Shown: piece by piece, positions 25,581 to 37,229 of the stretch
Layout of the letters: the number at the start of each line of letters is the position of its first letter
How positions within the stretch are numbered: the first letter of the stretch is position 1
Origin: Epiperipatus broadwayi
Lineage: Eukaryota; Onychophora; Udeonychophora; Euonychophora; Peripatidae
Reading direction: 5' to 3'
DNA length: 64,000 nt
NCBI GenBank assembly: GCA_028023455.1
Contig: JAQFVV010006838.1
Location: 241,370-305,369 of the forward strand
Notes under the pieces: model-generated
Databases searched by the model: none
What the model was told of the DNA's origin: nothing
What the model saw: the letters and a program-made list of their open reading frames with translations, nothing else
Made by a program: the position numbers and the translations under genes

Positions 25581-25735
25581 TATGTAAATTAATTAGAAAA
25601 ATGTAGATTTTACATTTATATATATATATTATTTTCTGATAGGCAACAATAATTTATGTGTCTTGCAATCAACAAATTTCTTCATGTTTTTCACAAATTA
25701 AAATTTAATTTGAAATAACTTCAAAATATTAAGCC

Positions 25736-26640
25736 AGGGGTTGGCAACCTTTTAGTGGTGTCATGTCAAACCTATGCTACAATGTTATTCTGCATGCTGA
25801 CATGATTCTATTAATCTTATTATATATAGTATCAAAATTGGTTCAGTTATAATGGCCTTCAAAATTATATATTATACATTTTTTAAGGCCATTATAACTG
25901 GATTTTATACTATTAGTCATTCAATATTTTAAAATACATAAGATGTGAAAAGTATGTTTTGTTAAATTTTAATTTTTAACATCTTTATTAAAAATTATAT
26001 TACAAATTATAAATTACAAGGTTTTTTTAGTACAAAATACATGGTTTAAATAATAAAAAAATATCAAGAATTCTAAGATGATTAGTCATTCTTCATTACT
26101 AATCTGAGTTACTAATAAATTAATGCAAAACTTGTCCTTGTACCTCTTTGCTCAATATCAGATGTGTAATTGGTCAATTTTAGCTTCTCACAGGCTTCTG
26201 AATGTTCAGGTGTTACTCAACTTCTGTGTGAACTCAAAATATTTTTAATATGTGAGAAAATTTGTTCATATAGGTAAGGAGAGCCAAATGCCAAAAGCAG
26301 AGCACATGCGATTTTCTTCAAAAAATTAAATCTTTCAGGTAAAGATATTCAACAATTGAAAATGGCAGTTGATTTTTCCAGACAGTTTTCTTCAAGAGTT
26401 TTCTGCAATTCTACAAATTTAGTTTTCCACAATTCTGATGATATTAATTTGGTAAATTCCATTTCAAAACTATCAATGTCCATTTACTCAAAAAGAAATA
26501 AGTCAAATGGGATCATCTAAGGAAAGAAAATATGAGTGCATGTGTTTGGAAGTCTTCACATCATTTAGAAAATTCTCTGAGAGCTTTAACATACTTTTGA
26601 AGTTAGTCTTTGTTAATGTTAAATTGATTTGCAAGTATAG
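25736..26640 (-). pseudogene. hAT transposase remnant (C-terminal dimerisation region)
   Basis: The plus-strand left edge CAGGGGTTGGCAACC is a typical hAT terminal inverted repeat. Minus-strand translation of about 26480-26120 gives pieces of the hAT C-terminal dimerisation domain. FGSPYLYEQIFSHIKN (about 26309-26262) is in place of the usual G-S..Y-x-C-E..F-S, so the cysteine is Y. LTPEHSEACEKLKL-like sequence follows after one stop. The opposite TIR and the BED finger are absent. A 37-bp piece (CACATCATTTAGAAAATTC..) is repeated at 26557-26593 and 26644-26680, marking a local ~87 bp tandem duplication at the broken end. Confidence 0.7.
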
Positions 26641-26689
26641 TCGTCACATCATTTAGAAAATTCTCTGAGAGCTTTAACATATAATAACA

Positions 26690-26860
26690 TTTCACTCTTC
26701 TTACACTTTAAAGCAAAATATATTTATTTATTCTTTACAGTCTTCATCAGATCTACAAAATTTAAGCATTATGTCAATACAACCATATTTCATACATATA
26801 TCTATTATAATCTTATAATTTTATCAACTTAATTATTAACATCATTTTATTCATTAAACT
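26690..26860 (-). repeat. Penelope-type terminal repeat, copy 2, ribozyme half-deleted
   Basis: Aligns with 2285-2424 plus 2806-2860 and lacks the mobile element present there. On the minus strand the hammerhead 5' half is intact (CTGATGA then AGACTG, 26738-26750). The loop, the second half of helix II and GAAAC are missing: the sequence goes directly to TAAAGAATAAATAAA. Confidence 0.55.
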
Positions 26861-27038
26861 TACTATTCTATAACTTTTAACTTTTTAATTCTATTTTATC
26901 CTTTGTTTTTCTTAATTATTTTTATTCTTAATTATTATCATATTTATATTTACTCATCTTTTACCTTTGCCATAATTTTAGAAATTCAATGTAATATTTC
27001 TGAAATCTTTATTATATTACTATATTCATATATTATTC

Positions 27039-28150
27039 CACATGAATAAAGCGTGATAAACAGAGCACCAAAACATTAATTATAAACAACAATTAGCCAA
27101 GCGCTTTCGGTACTGTATACCAGAATCATGGCGGCATACTGGAACTGAACTGCTCAGTGGAAGTGAGTGTTCCACTGAGCATGCACTGGAATATTAACCA
27201 TTCAGTTCCAGTATGTGACCATGATTTTGGCATACAGTGTTCCACTGAGCATGCACTGGAATTTTATCTGTTCAGTTCCAGTATGTCGCCATGATTCTGG
27301 TATACAGTACCGAAAGCGCTAGTGTTCCACTGAGCAATCACTGGAATATTAATCGTTCAGTTCCAGTATGTCACCATGATTCTGGTATACAGTACTGAAA
27401 GCGCTTGGCTAATTGTTGTTTATAATTGTTACACTGAGCATGCACTGGAATATTGACCGTTCAGTTCCAGTATGTCGCCATGATTCTGGTATACAGTACT
27501 GAAAGCGCTAGTGTTCCACTGAGCATGCACTCGAATATTAACCGTTCAGTTCCAGTATGTTGCCATGATTCTGGTGTACAGTACCGAAAGCACTAGTGTT
27601 CCATTGAGCATGCACTGGAATATTAACTGTTCAGTTCCAGTATGTCACCATGATTCTGGTATACAGTGTTCCACTGAGCATGCACTGGAATATTAAATGT
27701 TCAGTTCCAGTATCTCACCATGATTCCGGTATACAGTACCGAAAGTGCTAGTGTTCCATTGAGCATGCACTGGAATATTAACCGTTCAGTTCCAGTATGT
27801 CGCCATGATTCTGGTATACAATACCGAAAGCGCTTGGCTAATTGTTGTTTATAATTGTTCCACTGAGCATTCACTGGAATATTGACCATTCAGTTCCAGT
27901 ATGTCGCCATGATTCTGCACTGGAATATTAACCGTTCAGTTCCAGTATGTCGCCATGATTCTGGTATACAGTACCGAAAACGCTTGGCTAATTGTTGTTT
28001 ATAATTGTTCCACTGAGCATGCACTGGAATATTAACCGTTCAGTTCCAGTATGTTGCCATGATTCTGGTATACAGTACCAAAAGCGTTTGGCTAATTGTT
28101 GTTTATAATTAATGTTTTTGTGCTCTGTTTATCACGCTTTATTCGTGTGG
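27039..28150. mobile_element. 1.1 kb TIR-bounded element filled with a tandem array
   Basis: The ends are inverted repeats of about 100 bp. The left is CCACATGAATAAAGCGTGAT (27039) through ..AATTAGCCAAGCGCTTTCGG; the right is its complement ending at 28150. The interior holds about eleven direct copies of a segment with core TTCAGTTCCAGTATGT, a CATGATTCTGGTATACAG middle and GTACCGAAAGCGCT. The first copy after the left TIR is inverted. Spacer variants TGTTCCACTGAGCATGCAC and GCTTGGCTAATTGTTG alternate, so the period varies (about 45-155 bp). ATTATT/AATAAT flanks extend the symmetry. No ORF. A degenerate relative is at 57844-58185. Confidence 0.8.
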
Positions 28151-29215
28151 AATAATTTTCATTATCTGACAGAGTTTTTATATTATTTATATATTCATAT
28201 ATTTAACTTATTTTTCATTTCACTTATTTCTACATATTATCTTAATTTTTTATTATCTGTAAGGAGAGCATGCAAATAAATCATGTTCTTTAATATTACT
28301 GTACCTGATCTCCTGGATATTATTTTTATTCCATAAACTTTATAATTACATTCATTTCCATAGTAATTCCTTATTTGTAGTCAAATCTATTCATTCATCA
28401 CTTTATGAAAGTTCTTTTCCAGCGAACTGATATTCCATGCTATTAAACTGCTTTTTACAAGGCTTTCTAGGGTATAAACATTTTGAATGCTTAGAATAAA
28501 GAAGTTAAATTTCTAAAATAAGTTTTATTTGTTTAGTATGTTTTCAATTACCATGGTTAGACTCATAATTTGTGGGAGATATATAGCATTTAAATATGAT
28601 CATAATTATGTAAATAGCTAACTTACATATTCCATCTGTTAGAAAGTACAATATTAGAATTTTTTTTATTAACCTCATGAGGGTTATTGGAAATAAACCA
28701 CATCTCCTTAATTTTGTGTTTGTGATCATTACATTTGAAGTATATGATACATCTAAATTAGCTATTTACATAATTTTGACCTTCTTCAAACACTACATCT
28801 CTCACAAATTATGAGTGCTATGAATCTTATCTTGGCAGTTGAAAGCATGTTTAGTGAGTAAAATTGTTTAATAGAAATTTAGCTTTTCTGTTCTAAGCAT
28901 TCTAAACATTTACATACATTACAAATAAGATAAGAAAAGTGATAAACCTTTGAGAGATTTACAAGACTTTATAAAATATATTTTTTATAGAATATATTTT
29001 AAAATAGTAAAGCATAAATCTACATTTAGTTTAAAATAGTAAAGCATAAATCTACAAATTAGAATACAAAATATATACAAATTATGTGTAAATAAAGTTG
29101 ACACTTCTTCCTATTCATCTATTTTACATACAATATTCAACATTTGAATACCTGTTTTAAGTAAATTAAATATTTTAAAATATTATTTTCTTTTACATAT
29201 ATCTAATTTGTAATA
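28151..29215. other. AT-rich DNA
   Basis: The only structure seen is a local duplication GTAAAGCATAAATCTACA at about 29008 and 29040. Confidence 0.45.
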
Positions 29216-29460
29216 AATAGTAAAAATCACATACAACAACTATGTAAATATATATACATATATTAATAATTACACATAAAAAGCATTTTTGGACATAGTT
29301 TCAACATTAATCAGTTATTGCAAATAGAACACAATCTGGTATGTTACAATGGAAAAACAACAATTACAAAATAAAACATCTGTAAAATACAATAAAACCA
29401 TATAGAAATTCAATATAACTTCAAAAAATTGAATGTATAACAACATTATACAGAACATGA

Positions 29461-30348
29461 GGGAATACCCAAAAGTAACCAGAATATAAGAAAAAATGGT
29501 TTATTTATTTTTAAGTGTTATGAATTTAATCTCTTTCAAATTACTATCCATTTGATGTGATACATCAATCTAAATCTGTTTTTCATTTTTCAAAGTAGTC
29601 TGGAAATACTTCCAAAGTGATGCCTTTTAATGCCTGTGGCATTTTTTTTTACCATTTCTAAGTCCACAAAAAAAAAAAATTGAGGCATTTTTTCATTCAA
29701 GAGAATTAAAAAAAATTACACAAAATGAGATTGAGTGAATATGGCTGCTAGATAAGCTTGGCCATGCTGAATTTAATTAAAAAGTATTTCATACTCGAGG
29801 CTTTGAGAGATGACATTGCCAGGATGAAACTTGCACTTTCCTCTTTGTCATAAAATGGGACATTTCACATAAATGTTTCAGAACTTGCAGATAAAGTCCC
29901 AGGCCATTATGAATTAAATCTGAGAGAAAAAAGTCCTTTGTATCAAAAAAAAAAAAAAAAAAAGAAACAACATTGTTTTATTTTTGCATTTCACTTGCCG
30001 TGCTTTTTAGGGATGTTGTGAATTTAACATTTCCATTAAACCACTCATAAACTTGTGTTTTTATAAGATCAGCTTGCTTGTAATCTGTTTCAAGCATTAC
30101 AACTGTTTGCCCTGCCATTTTGTGCAAACGAAAACAGAATTTCACATTGTTTGAACTTTTCAATCATTATAAAAATTGCAAATATGCAAAACACAAAAAT
30201 GCGCTACATGGTAACATGATTTTGCATGGTGATGTCATTTGACAGAGTGATGCTAAATGTTTCTCCAAGAAGTATGAAACAGCAGAAACATGTACGACAA
30301 CATGCGTGTAAATCAGAGAACGATTCCAGTTATTTTTGGGTACTCCCT
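29461..30348 (-). mobile_element. Mariner deletion derivative, copy 2
   Basis: The TIRs are GGGAATACCCAAAAGTAACC (29461) and, read from the right end, GGGAGTACCCAAAAATAACT (30347). The same HTH-to-catalytic-half junction is present as at 24709-25580. The catalytic half (29600-29960) is full of stops; a recognisable remnant PYSLNLILCNFF stands where P-Y-S-P-D-L-A-P-C-D is typical. A 19-A run (29946-29964) sits exactly at the junction. It interrupts the left arm of the F1 foldback, so it inserted after that element. Confidence 0.8.
29978..30163 (-). pseudogene. Mariner transposase N-terminal helix-turn-helix fragment
   Basis: A 61-codon frame, MKSSNNVKFCFRLHKMAG.. through ..KTQVYEWFNGN, matches the N-terminal paired-like helix-turn-helix of mariner transposases. 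In that domain a K-F-C-F..L-x-K-x-A stretch and a V-x-E-W-x motif mark the first helices and the turn. The frame then runs into SLKSTASEMQK, where the internal deletion joins it to the catalytic half. It binds TIR DNA in intact relatives; here it is only a fragment. Confidence 0.7.
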
Positions 30349-30902
30349 TGTAAATAATATATATGTTATACAACTTTTAAAATAATTAATTTAAAACAAA
30401 ATTGAAATAGACAACTTATAAATAAATAAAAAATATTTAATACATCAATCCGGCTTTCATTCCTTATTGGAACCTTATCAAGATGGTTCTTCTTACATAA
30501 TCACATGACCAGCTATCCTACTGCAACTCAACCCAATGGACATTACTTACATTACAATAAATGTAATTAATAAAATACATACATGTACACAAAAGTGTTT
30601 AAACCTATTACAATATTTTTTTAAATATATATATATATATAAACAATCTAAAAAAATATTTTAAATTATAACCCTAAAGTTTCTAATAATTTAAGAATGC
30701 CCATTTCCCTCCTAGTTGTGCTGGGCCTTTAATCACATTTTTACATTTGTTTAAATTTTCTTGAATATACAAAAGTTTCATAACACTTTCTTTCAGGCAA
30801 AACTCTCCATACAGTAGTGCCACTCAGTGCAAACCAGAGTAATTAATGGATCCCAGAAGGCTTATGCATAAAATTCCTGTCTAGTGCCTACTCATCCAAT
30901 AT

Positions 30903-30942
30903 CCTCAGACTAATTTCTAGCTTGTAGCTTTCATCAATGAGG
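30903..30942 (-). ncRNA. Hammerhead motif in R1, copy a
   Basis: Minus strand: TTGATGA (C3 changed to T), helix II AGCT(ACA)AGCT, A, GAAAT, TA, GTC, then TGAGG, which pairs perfectly with CCTCA before the core. The core mutation makes it probably inactive. Confidence 0.6.
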
Positions 30943-31338
30943 AGTCTTGGATCTGAGAGCACTGCAACTAGATCTTAGGATCAAATGCAACCCTTCAGCA
31001 GTCACCTTTATCTCTATTTAACTATAAAACTATGTGAATAAAATTGAAAACACAATATTTTCAATCCAAGCACATTAGCTTATATAGTTATATAGGTCTG
31101 AATTCAGTTCAGTATCCATATATTTTGGTGTCTTTGGTTCTTTAATAACCATAACCACCACTATTCTATTAGGCAGGATTGGTATTAAACCACTAAACAT
31201 CTCATGATCATCACTTCATATGCTTAAAGCAGGCAAAACTCTCCATACAGTAGTACCGCTCAGTGCAAACCAGAGTAATCAATTGATGCCAGAAGGTTTG
31301 TGCATAAAATCCCTATCTAGTGCCTATTCATCCAATAT

Positions 31339-31379
31339 CTCCAGACTAGTTTCTAGGCCTGTGGCTTTCATCAGTGAGA
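31339..31379 (-). ncRNA. Hammerhead motif in R1, copy b
   Basis: Minus strand: CTGATGA, AA, helix II GCC(ACA)GGC, CTA, GAAAC, TA, GTC, TGG. The helix II base pairs differ from copies with GGC/GCC but remain complementary, a compensatory pattern. Helix I (CTTCTCA/TGGAGA) is partly paired. Confidence 0.65.
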
Positions 31380-31738
31380 AGCCTTGGATCTGGTTTGCAT
31401 TGAGTGGCATTACTGTATGGAAAGTTTTGCCTGTTTTGATAAGTTACGAGCAAGCATAAGAAATGGTGATCATGTGATGTTTAGTGGTTTAATACCAATC
31501 CTGCCTAATAGGATAGTGGTGGCTATTATTATTAAAGAATCAAAGACACCAAAATGTATGGGTACTGAACTGAGTTCAGACCTATATAACTATATAAGCT
31601 AATGAGCTTGGATTAAAAATATTATTGTGTTTTTCAATTTTATTCTCATAGTTTTGTAGTTAAGTAGAGATAAAAGGTGGCTACTGGGCGGTTGCATTAG
31701 ATCCTAAGATCTAGGTGCAATGCTCTCAGATTCAAGGC

Positions 31739-31780
31739 CCCTCACTGATGAAAACTACAAGCTAGAAACTAGTCTGGGGA
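31739..31780 (+). ncRNA. Hammerhead motif in R1, copy c
   Basis: Plus strand: helix I CCTCA pairs with TGGGG (one G-U). The core CTGATGA is intact, GAAAC is intact, and GTC is the cleavage triplet. Helix II (AACT/AGCT) is weakened. ACTAGT around the tiny helix III is a palindrome. Confidence 0.7.
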
Positions 31781-32229
31781 TATTGGATGAGTAGGCACTA
31801 GATAGGGATTTTATGCACAAGCCTTCTGGCATCCATTGATTACTCTTATGTGCACTGAGTGGCACTACTGTATGGAGAGTTTTGCCTGTTTTAATAACAG
31901 TTATGAGCAAGCATAAGAAATGGTGATCATGTGATGTTTAGTGGTTTAACTTTTTCTTTCCTTGTAATTTTTAAAATACTTTATTATCTGAATATTTTTT
32001 ACACATTTCATTTTATGTCCACTATCCAAAAAATGTATAAATGACCCTGATCTTATATTCTTTCTATTAATTGCCCTTTTCTTTACTTCTTTCAATGAAC
32101 ATAAAATGAATTATGAAAAAATATTCAGAAATAAAATATGTTAAAAATTGCAAGGAAAGAAAATGTTATAAAACTTTGTATACTCAAGAAAATTTAAACA
32201 AATGTGTAATCATGGTTAAATGTCTAGCA

Positions 32230-32628
32230 CAGGGGTCCCCAACCTTTTTGCACTTAAGAGCACATTCTATAATACCGGCCAGGTGGCGGGCACCATTTAT
32301 TTTTTTCAACCAGATGGCGGGCATCATTTATTTTTTCAATGTAAATTTATAGTTGTATATTATTAATAATACACATAATGTACAAAAAAATTTTTATTTC
32401 AAAAATAAAATTTTAACATATAATTAATGTTTATATTTTTACGCTGTAAAAGTATATTATGCCCTACAATTTGATTACAATATAATACAATAATTTATAA
32501 GAAATTTTAAAAATTAAATTTATTTGTATCAGATAAATAATTTTTTATCATGTTCAGATAGCAGCGGGCGCATGTAAAATCGTCTGCGGGCGCCATGGTG
32601 TCCGCGGGCATAGGGTTGGGGACCCCTG
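32230..32628. mobile_element. hAT-type MITE, 399 bp
   Basis: Termini CAGGGGTCCCCAACC and GGTTGGGGACCCCTG are inverted repeats, flanked by the perfect 8-bp duplication GTCTAGCA (32222-32229 and 32629-32636), diagnostic of hAT transposition. Subterminal GGCGGGCACCATTTA repeats flank an AT-rich interior with no ORF. The paralogous arm at 30705-30725 (CTAGTTGTGCTGGGCC) is the unoccupied site. A related, 5'-truncated copy is at 62783-63228. Confidence 0.9.
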
Positions 32629-33289
32629 GTCTAGCACAACTAGGGAGGAAATGAGCATTATTAGATTATTGGAAACTTATAATTTAAAATATTTTTTTAG
32701 ATTGTTTTGTAAATATATATATTTAAAAAAAAAAAAGGATTGTAGTAAGTTTAATTATTTTAATACATGTATATATATTATTAATTGTAAATAGCCAAAA
32801 AAACAAAATTTTACTAAAATTCTTCTATAACTATAGTTTTACCTATCAACATATAGACCTTTTCAAGTGAAATTTAACTAAACATGTAGCACACACATAT
32901 ATATATATACAACATGAATATATAGTTGAATTTTATTTGAAAAAGTCTTTGTTAATAAGTGAAACCATGGTTGGGAAGAATTTTAGTAACATTTTATTTG
33001 GCTAGTATTGTAATGTTATATGCATTTCTATTTTATTTACAATTACTAGTAGCATTATTCAGTATTTAATTTTATTAATTATATATTTATTGTAATGTAA
33101 TGTAAATAATATCCATTGGATCTGATTTTATAAAACAAACATCTTGATAAGGTTCCAATCTCCAGGTTGATATATTAAATAATTTTTTTATTTATAGTGA
33201 GCTGTCTGTCTCAGTTTTGTTTTAGATTAATGATTTCAAATTTTATATATAAAAGGCTACATTATGGACAAATTTTAACACTGGAATTT

Positions 33290-34660
33290 GATTATTTAAA
33301 GTATTATACAACTTTATATATACTATCTTATATAATTTTCCATTCATTTTTAATTGACCAGTTGTTAACTAAATTTATTGAAGTTTTATAAATATTCATA
33401 CAATTATTTAAATTATGCTTGATGTATATGTTTCAAATATTTGTCTTATTTTAGGTTTTTAATGTAATTTAAAGGTTTAATATTTTTTGTAGCATCTATT
33501 GTATGTCCATATGTTAAGTAGTGAATGTATAAAGCAGATTTGTTTTTTGACTCTTATCTCTTAACTGCTTCACAGTAGCAAATCATATTGCAAAGTCATA
33601 GTTTCTTTTATATAAAATTCCTTTTTTGTACTTTATATCATCTCTTAATTTATAATTACCTATTAATTTATCCAGACTTTTACTATTCAACCATCCAATA
33701 TTTATTTATATGCTTATCAATATAATTGTTTTTTATTAATATATTATAAATTTTGGGATAATATGAAAGTTGGATCCATTTCTTAATTTGAATATTGTTA
33801 CTATCATTATTATCATTTTGCATAAAAATGTTATTATTTAATATAGATTTCTTAGAATTAAAAATAATATATTTAAGTTTTACGAATATATATATATATA
33901 TATCCATAGTTTTATGTGATTTAATAAATTGATTGGTTTTGTAAAGCATCATATAATACAGATAAAAATATAACTGATTTACAAAAGAATCAGTTTATTA
34001 AATTATATAAAGATTATGGATATAACCTTAAAACTATTAAAAATATATCACACGATCACTATTTCCTATGCTTTCACAAACTATTATCACTGAGTGATGT
34101 TACTGTATGAAGAGTTTTGCCTCTGTGTATTAAAAATATACATTTTAATTCTAAGAAATCTATATTAAATAATAAAATAGTAACAATAGTTCAAATAATA
34201 AATGGATCATTTTCACATTAGTCCAAAATTTATAATATATTAATAAAAACAAAAAGTATGAAGAAATTAATAGGTAATTAAAATTAAGAAATGATATAAA
34301 ATACAAAAAAGAAAATCGTACATAAAATTAATCGTGAATTTTACAATATGATTTACTATGGTTATACAGAGAAGCAGTAAGAGATAAGAGCCAAAGAACA
34401 TAATAATTTTTTTAATAGGCAAGATGATAAATCTGTTTTATACATTCATTGCTTAACATAAGGACATAAAATAGAGGCTACAAAAAATATTAAACCTTTA
34501 AAGTATGTTAAAGATCCATAATGAAGACAAGTATATGAGACATATTACATTAAGCATAATTTAATTAATTGTATGAATATTTATAAAACTTCAACAAATT
34601 TAATGGAAAATTATATAAAATAGTATATATAAAGTTGTGTAATGTATGTATTATTTATTC
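33290..34660. repeat. Second foldback inside F1
   Basis: The left arm 33290-33870 is the reverse complement of 34130-34660 with roughly 85-90 percent identity by eye. Landmarks: ACAACTTTATATATACTAT, TGAAGTTTTATAAATATTC and TTCTAAGAAATCTATATTAA. The ~260 bp loop contains an (AT)n run at 33887-33903 and a 40-bp R fragment at 34086-34125 (CACTGAGTGATGTTACTG..). Mirror-image ORFs here (for example the 89-codon one at 33683-33952) are low-complexity and not believed. Confidence 0.7.
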
Positions 34661-34860
34661 TGTGTATTGTTATGTTATATAATCAATGTTTTGAAGTTAT
34701 ATTGGATTTCTATATGAAGATTTTATTCTATTTTACAGAAGTTTTATTTTATTATTTTACTTCCATTATAGAACCCTAGATGGTGTTTCATCTGCATAAA
34801 CTATGAGCCAAAAAAGGCTTTTTATATGTAATTATTATTAATATATTATAACGGTAAAAT

Positions 34861-37200
34861 ATTTCAGTAGTTTCGATTTGTACTCATAACCAATGATACA
34901 TAAAAGATATATATATATATAAGATAGTCAATGATCAAAATGCACATAAATAATGATAAATCTAAGAATACCCTATTATATGTATCCGTGAATGTATCCA
35001 AGAATATCATAAATCCTGGTTTAAACAAATGTGATGATGATGATTGGGGTTTATATTTGCAAGTACTCCTATCAGTATTTTAATTGCTTTAGATTTTAAT
35101 AAAAAGAAATTCCAGGCACCAAATCTTTCCAAAAAAAAAGTTTACTAAGAATATTTGTAAAATAATGATCATCATCAATTCAAAATTATTATCATGATCC
35201 TCCAGAATATTCCTTAGTGTTTTACATGTTCTCTTAGTTGTGAATGACTTATAACTATAATATGTGTGTTGACATTATAATGTTTTAATGGAGTTAGTTA
35301 TAAACAAACAAATGGATTGATAGAACAATAATTTATAATATTTATTAGCAAATCAAAACCATATGTAGGTTGGTTTCATCCATATACCTGTAATTTCCAA
35401 ATGCAGATATAAAGTGAAATGTGTCACAACAATTAATACATTTTCAGTTTTTAAGTCTATATTTGTTATTCCAAATACAGATATAAAATATAACATATCA
35501 CAACAACTAATGTCTTTTCAGGTTTATGTCTAAGATCTTTTAATATTATAAAGTGAATATTTTACCAGTAAAAATATTTAAAATCATAAATCCTGATTTT
35601 TTTTTTAGATATTTTTCTTTTTTCTATAATTACAGTCATCTTCATTACTTTTCTTGAAGCTTAGATTTCTACCACTTAGATGTTGAATACTCGAATTATA
35701 GTTATAGAAGCATGGTGCATGTAAAATATCAATAAATCTTTGACACTTTAGTGGCATAGTAAATTTCTTTTCTTTACTGACATCTAGTTCCATAGACTTT
35801 GATGTTATTTACTGCATTGGATTGTATACCTAGAGTTTTCTAATGATATGCTACTTGTTTTGCCTAGCCTTCCCTGTCAAGTGATCCACTACTGTAGGAA
35901 AACATTATTATAGCTTCTGATATAGGCATTGCTATTTTAATTAGCAGCAAAACAAAATTTCTTCTACCACTGCTCACTTCAATACTATTTTAATGTATAG
36001 CTTCGGTTTGGAATCATGAAATCAACACTGGAACAAAATTGATATCAGAATAAATGACTGCATACCGAGTGAATTTTGAATGACTCCTTTTTGTATCTCT
36101 CTGTTACCTTTCTATCCCCTGTCTACATCATTTGCCATCACTTGAACCATAATGTAGATCATTGACTTATGTTTCATCACTTGCCAGCACTTGAACCATA
36201 ATGTAGACCATTCTAAAATCCCAGATCCCTGAGTAAAATATTCTATTATTTTCTTCAACAACATGTGGGGGGAAAACAAACTTACATATAATATTTTATA
36301 ATGAAAGAAGTAGCTGTTTATTTTATTTTCTTTATCTATTACAGTTCTCATGCAGTAAGATATAAAATTCTTCAACTTTATTATTATTTTAATTTTACAA
36401 TGTCATTAATTCACAACTTTTAATCCTGGATTTAAATTCACCATTCAATTTACTATAAGAATCAACAAGATTTTATTTGTAAATCAATTCAGAACAAGAA
36501 AAAATAAAAAAAATCTCAAAATGCCTTGAAATTTTATAATCTACCCATTTTAAAATTGATTCACGGTCACAAGCAGTTTGTTTTTCTCTTTTTTATAGTC
36601 TCATTTATTATTATTTTTCTACTCACATGTTACAGAGTAAATTGTCGATAACATTCTGCATAAATTGCTACAACATTTAATATGATTAGAAATGTATAGT
36701 AATATTTTTTTTTCTTTTAGTCTCATTGTCAATTTCTTTACTGTATTTACCCTGACTACTAATGTGAGCAGCACTTGTGTCGATATAGTTTCAATATATA
36801 TATAGCTGGTATATACGATTTTATTATAATTTATATGAAAGAGCAGCATAATTGATTTCATTAATTTCCATTTTTGACATAATTTAATATTATTTAATCA
36901 TACCAAAATATAAATACACATACCTTAACAATATTTGTTGATATTTAAAGATTATTTTGAAACTGTATATAGTAAATAAAATTTTAGTAAATAAATTTAT
37001 CAATACATACTTTATTTTACTATTGCTATCACATAAAACTATATACTTTTATTAATGTATCATTAACATAACATATGTCATTTATTGTATCATCCTTAGA
37101 CTAAGAATAGTCAATATTAATTTTTAAAGATTTTGCCATGACATAAATAAAATAAATTTTTAGAGTTGAAATCAAGTTAATATTAATTTTGTTTTTTTTG
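34861..37200. other. AT-rich DNA with two small tandem duplications
   Basis: A ~77 bp duplication lies at 35394-35548 (TTCCAAATGCAGATATAAA / TTCCAAATACAGATATAAA). A 50-bp duplication lies at 36131-36215 (CACTTGAACCATAATGTAGA twice). No gene recognised; the 80-87-codon minus ORFs at 36112-36861 show no family signature. Confidence 0.5.
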
Positions 37201-37229
37201 TAAACAGGTTTAAACTTAAATTCCATTAC

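Larger units (their letters stand above)
30795..31950. repeat. R foldback repeat, copy R1
   Basis: A ~430 bp unit in plus orientation (30795-31220) begins GGCAAAACTCTCCATACAGT. A partial second unit follows (31225-31390), then the whole is inverted (31395-31950), ending ..GTATGGAGAGTTTTGCC and beyond. Flanking AACACTTTCTTTC (30780-30793 region) and AACTTTTTCTTTC (31949-31962 region) look like a ~13 bp target-site duplication; the uninterrupted F1 right arm near 32150-32175 has this sequence once. Three hammerhead motifs lie inside. ORFs of 72-79 codons here are mirror-image artefacts. Confidence 0.75.
29220..34860. repeat. Nested foldback (inverted-repeat) region F1
   Basis: The left arm is split into 29220-29458, 30350-30794 and 31951-32020. 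The right arm is split into 32090-32229, 32637-33250 and 34660-34860. Pairings: 31953-32015 with 32095-32165 (CTTTCCTTG.AATTTTTAA.., GAATATTTTTT); 30600-30730 with 32637-32790 (CTAGTTGTGCT, AAACAATCTAAAAAAATATT); 29340-29440 with 34675-34790 (TTGAAGTTATATTG.ATTTC). The true loop is about 32020-32090. Later insertions are a mariner derivative, the R repeat, a hAT MITE and, on the right arm, a second foldback (33290-34660). No ORF of recognisable function. Confidence 0.7.

Noticed and set aside
27039-28150. CRISPR array
   Set aside because: Repeats are not separated by unique spacers of constant length; they lie within TIRs in an animal genome.
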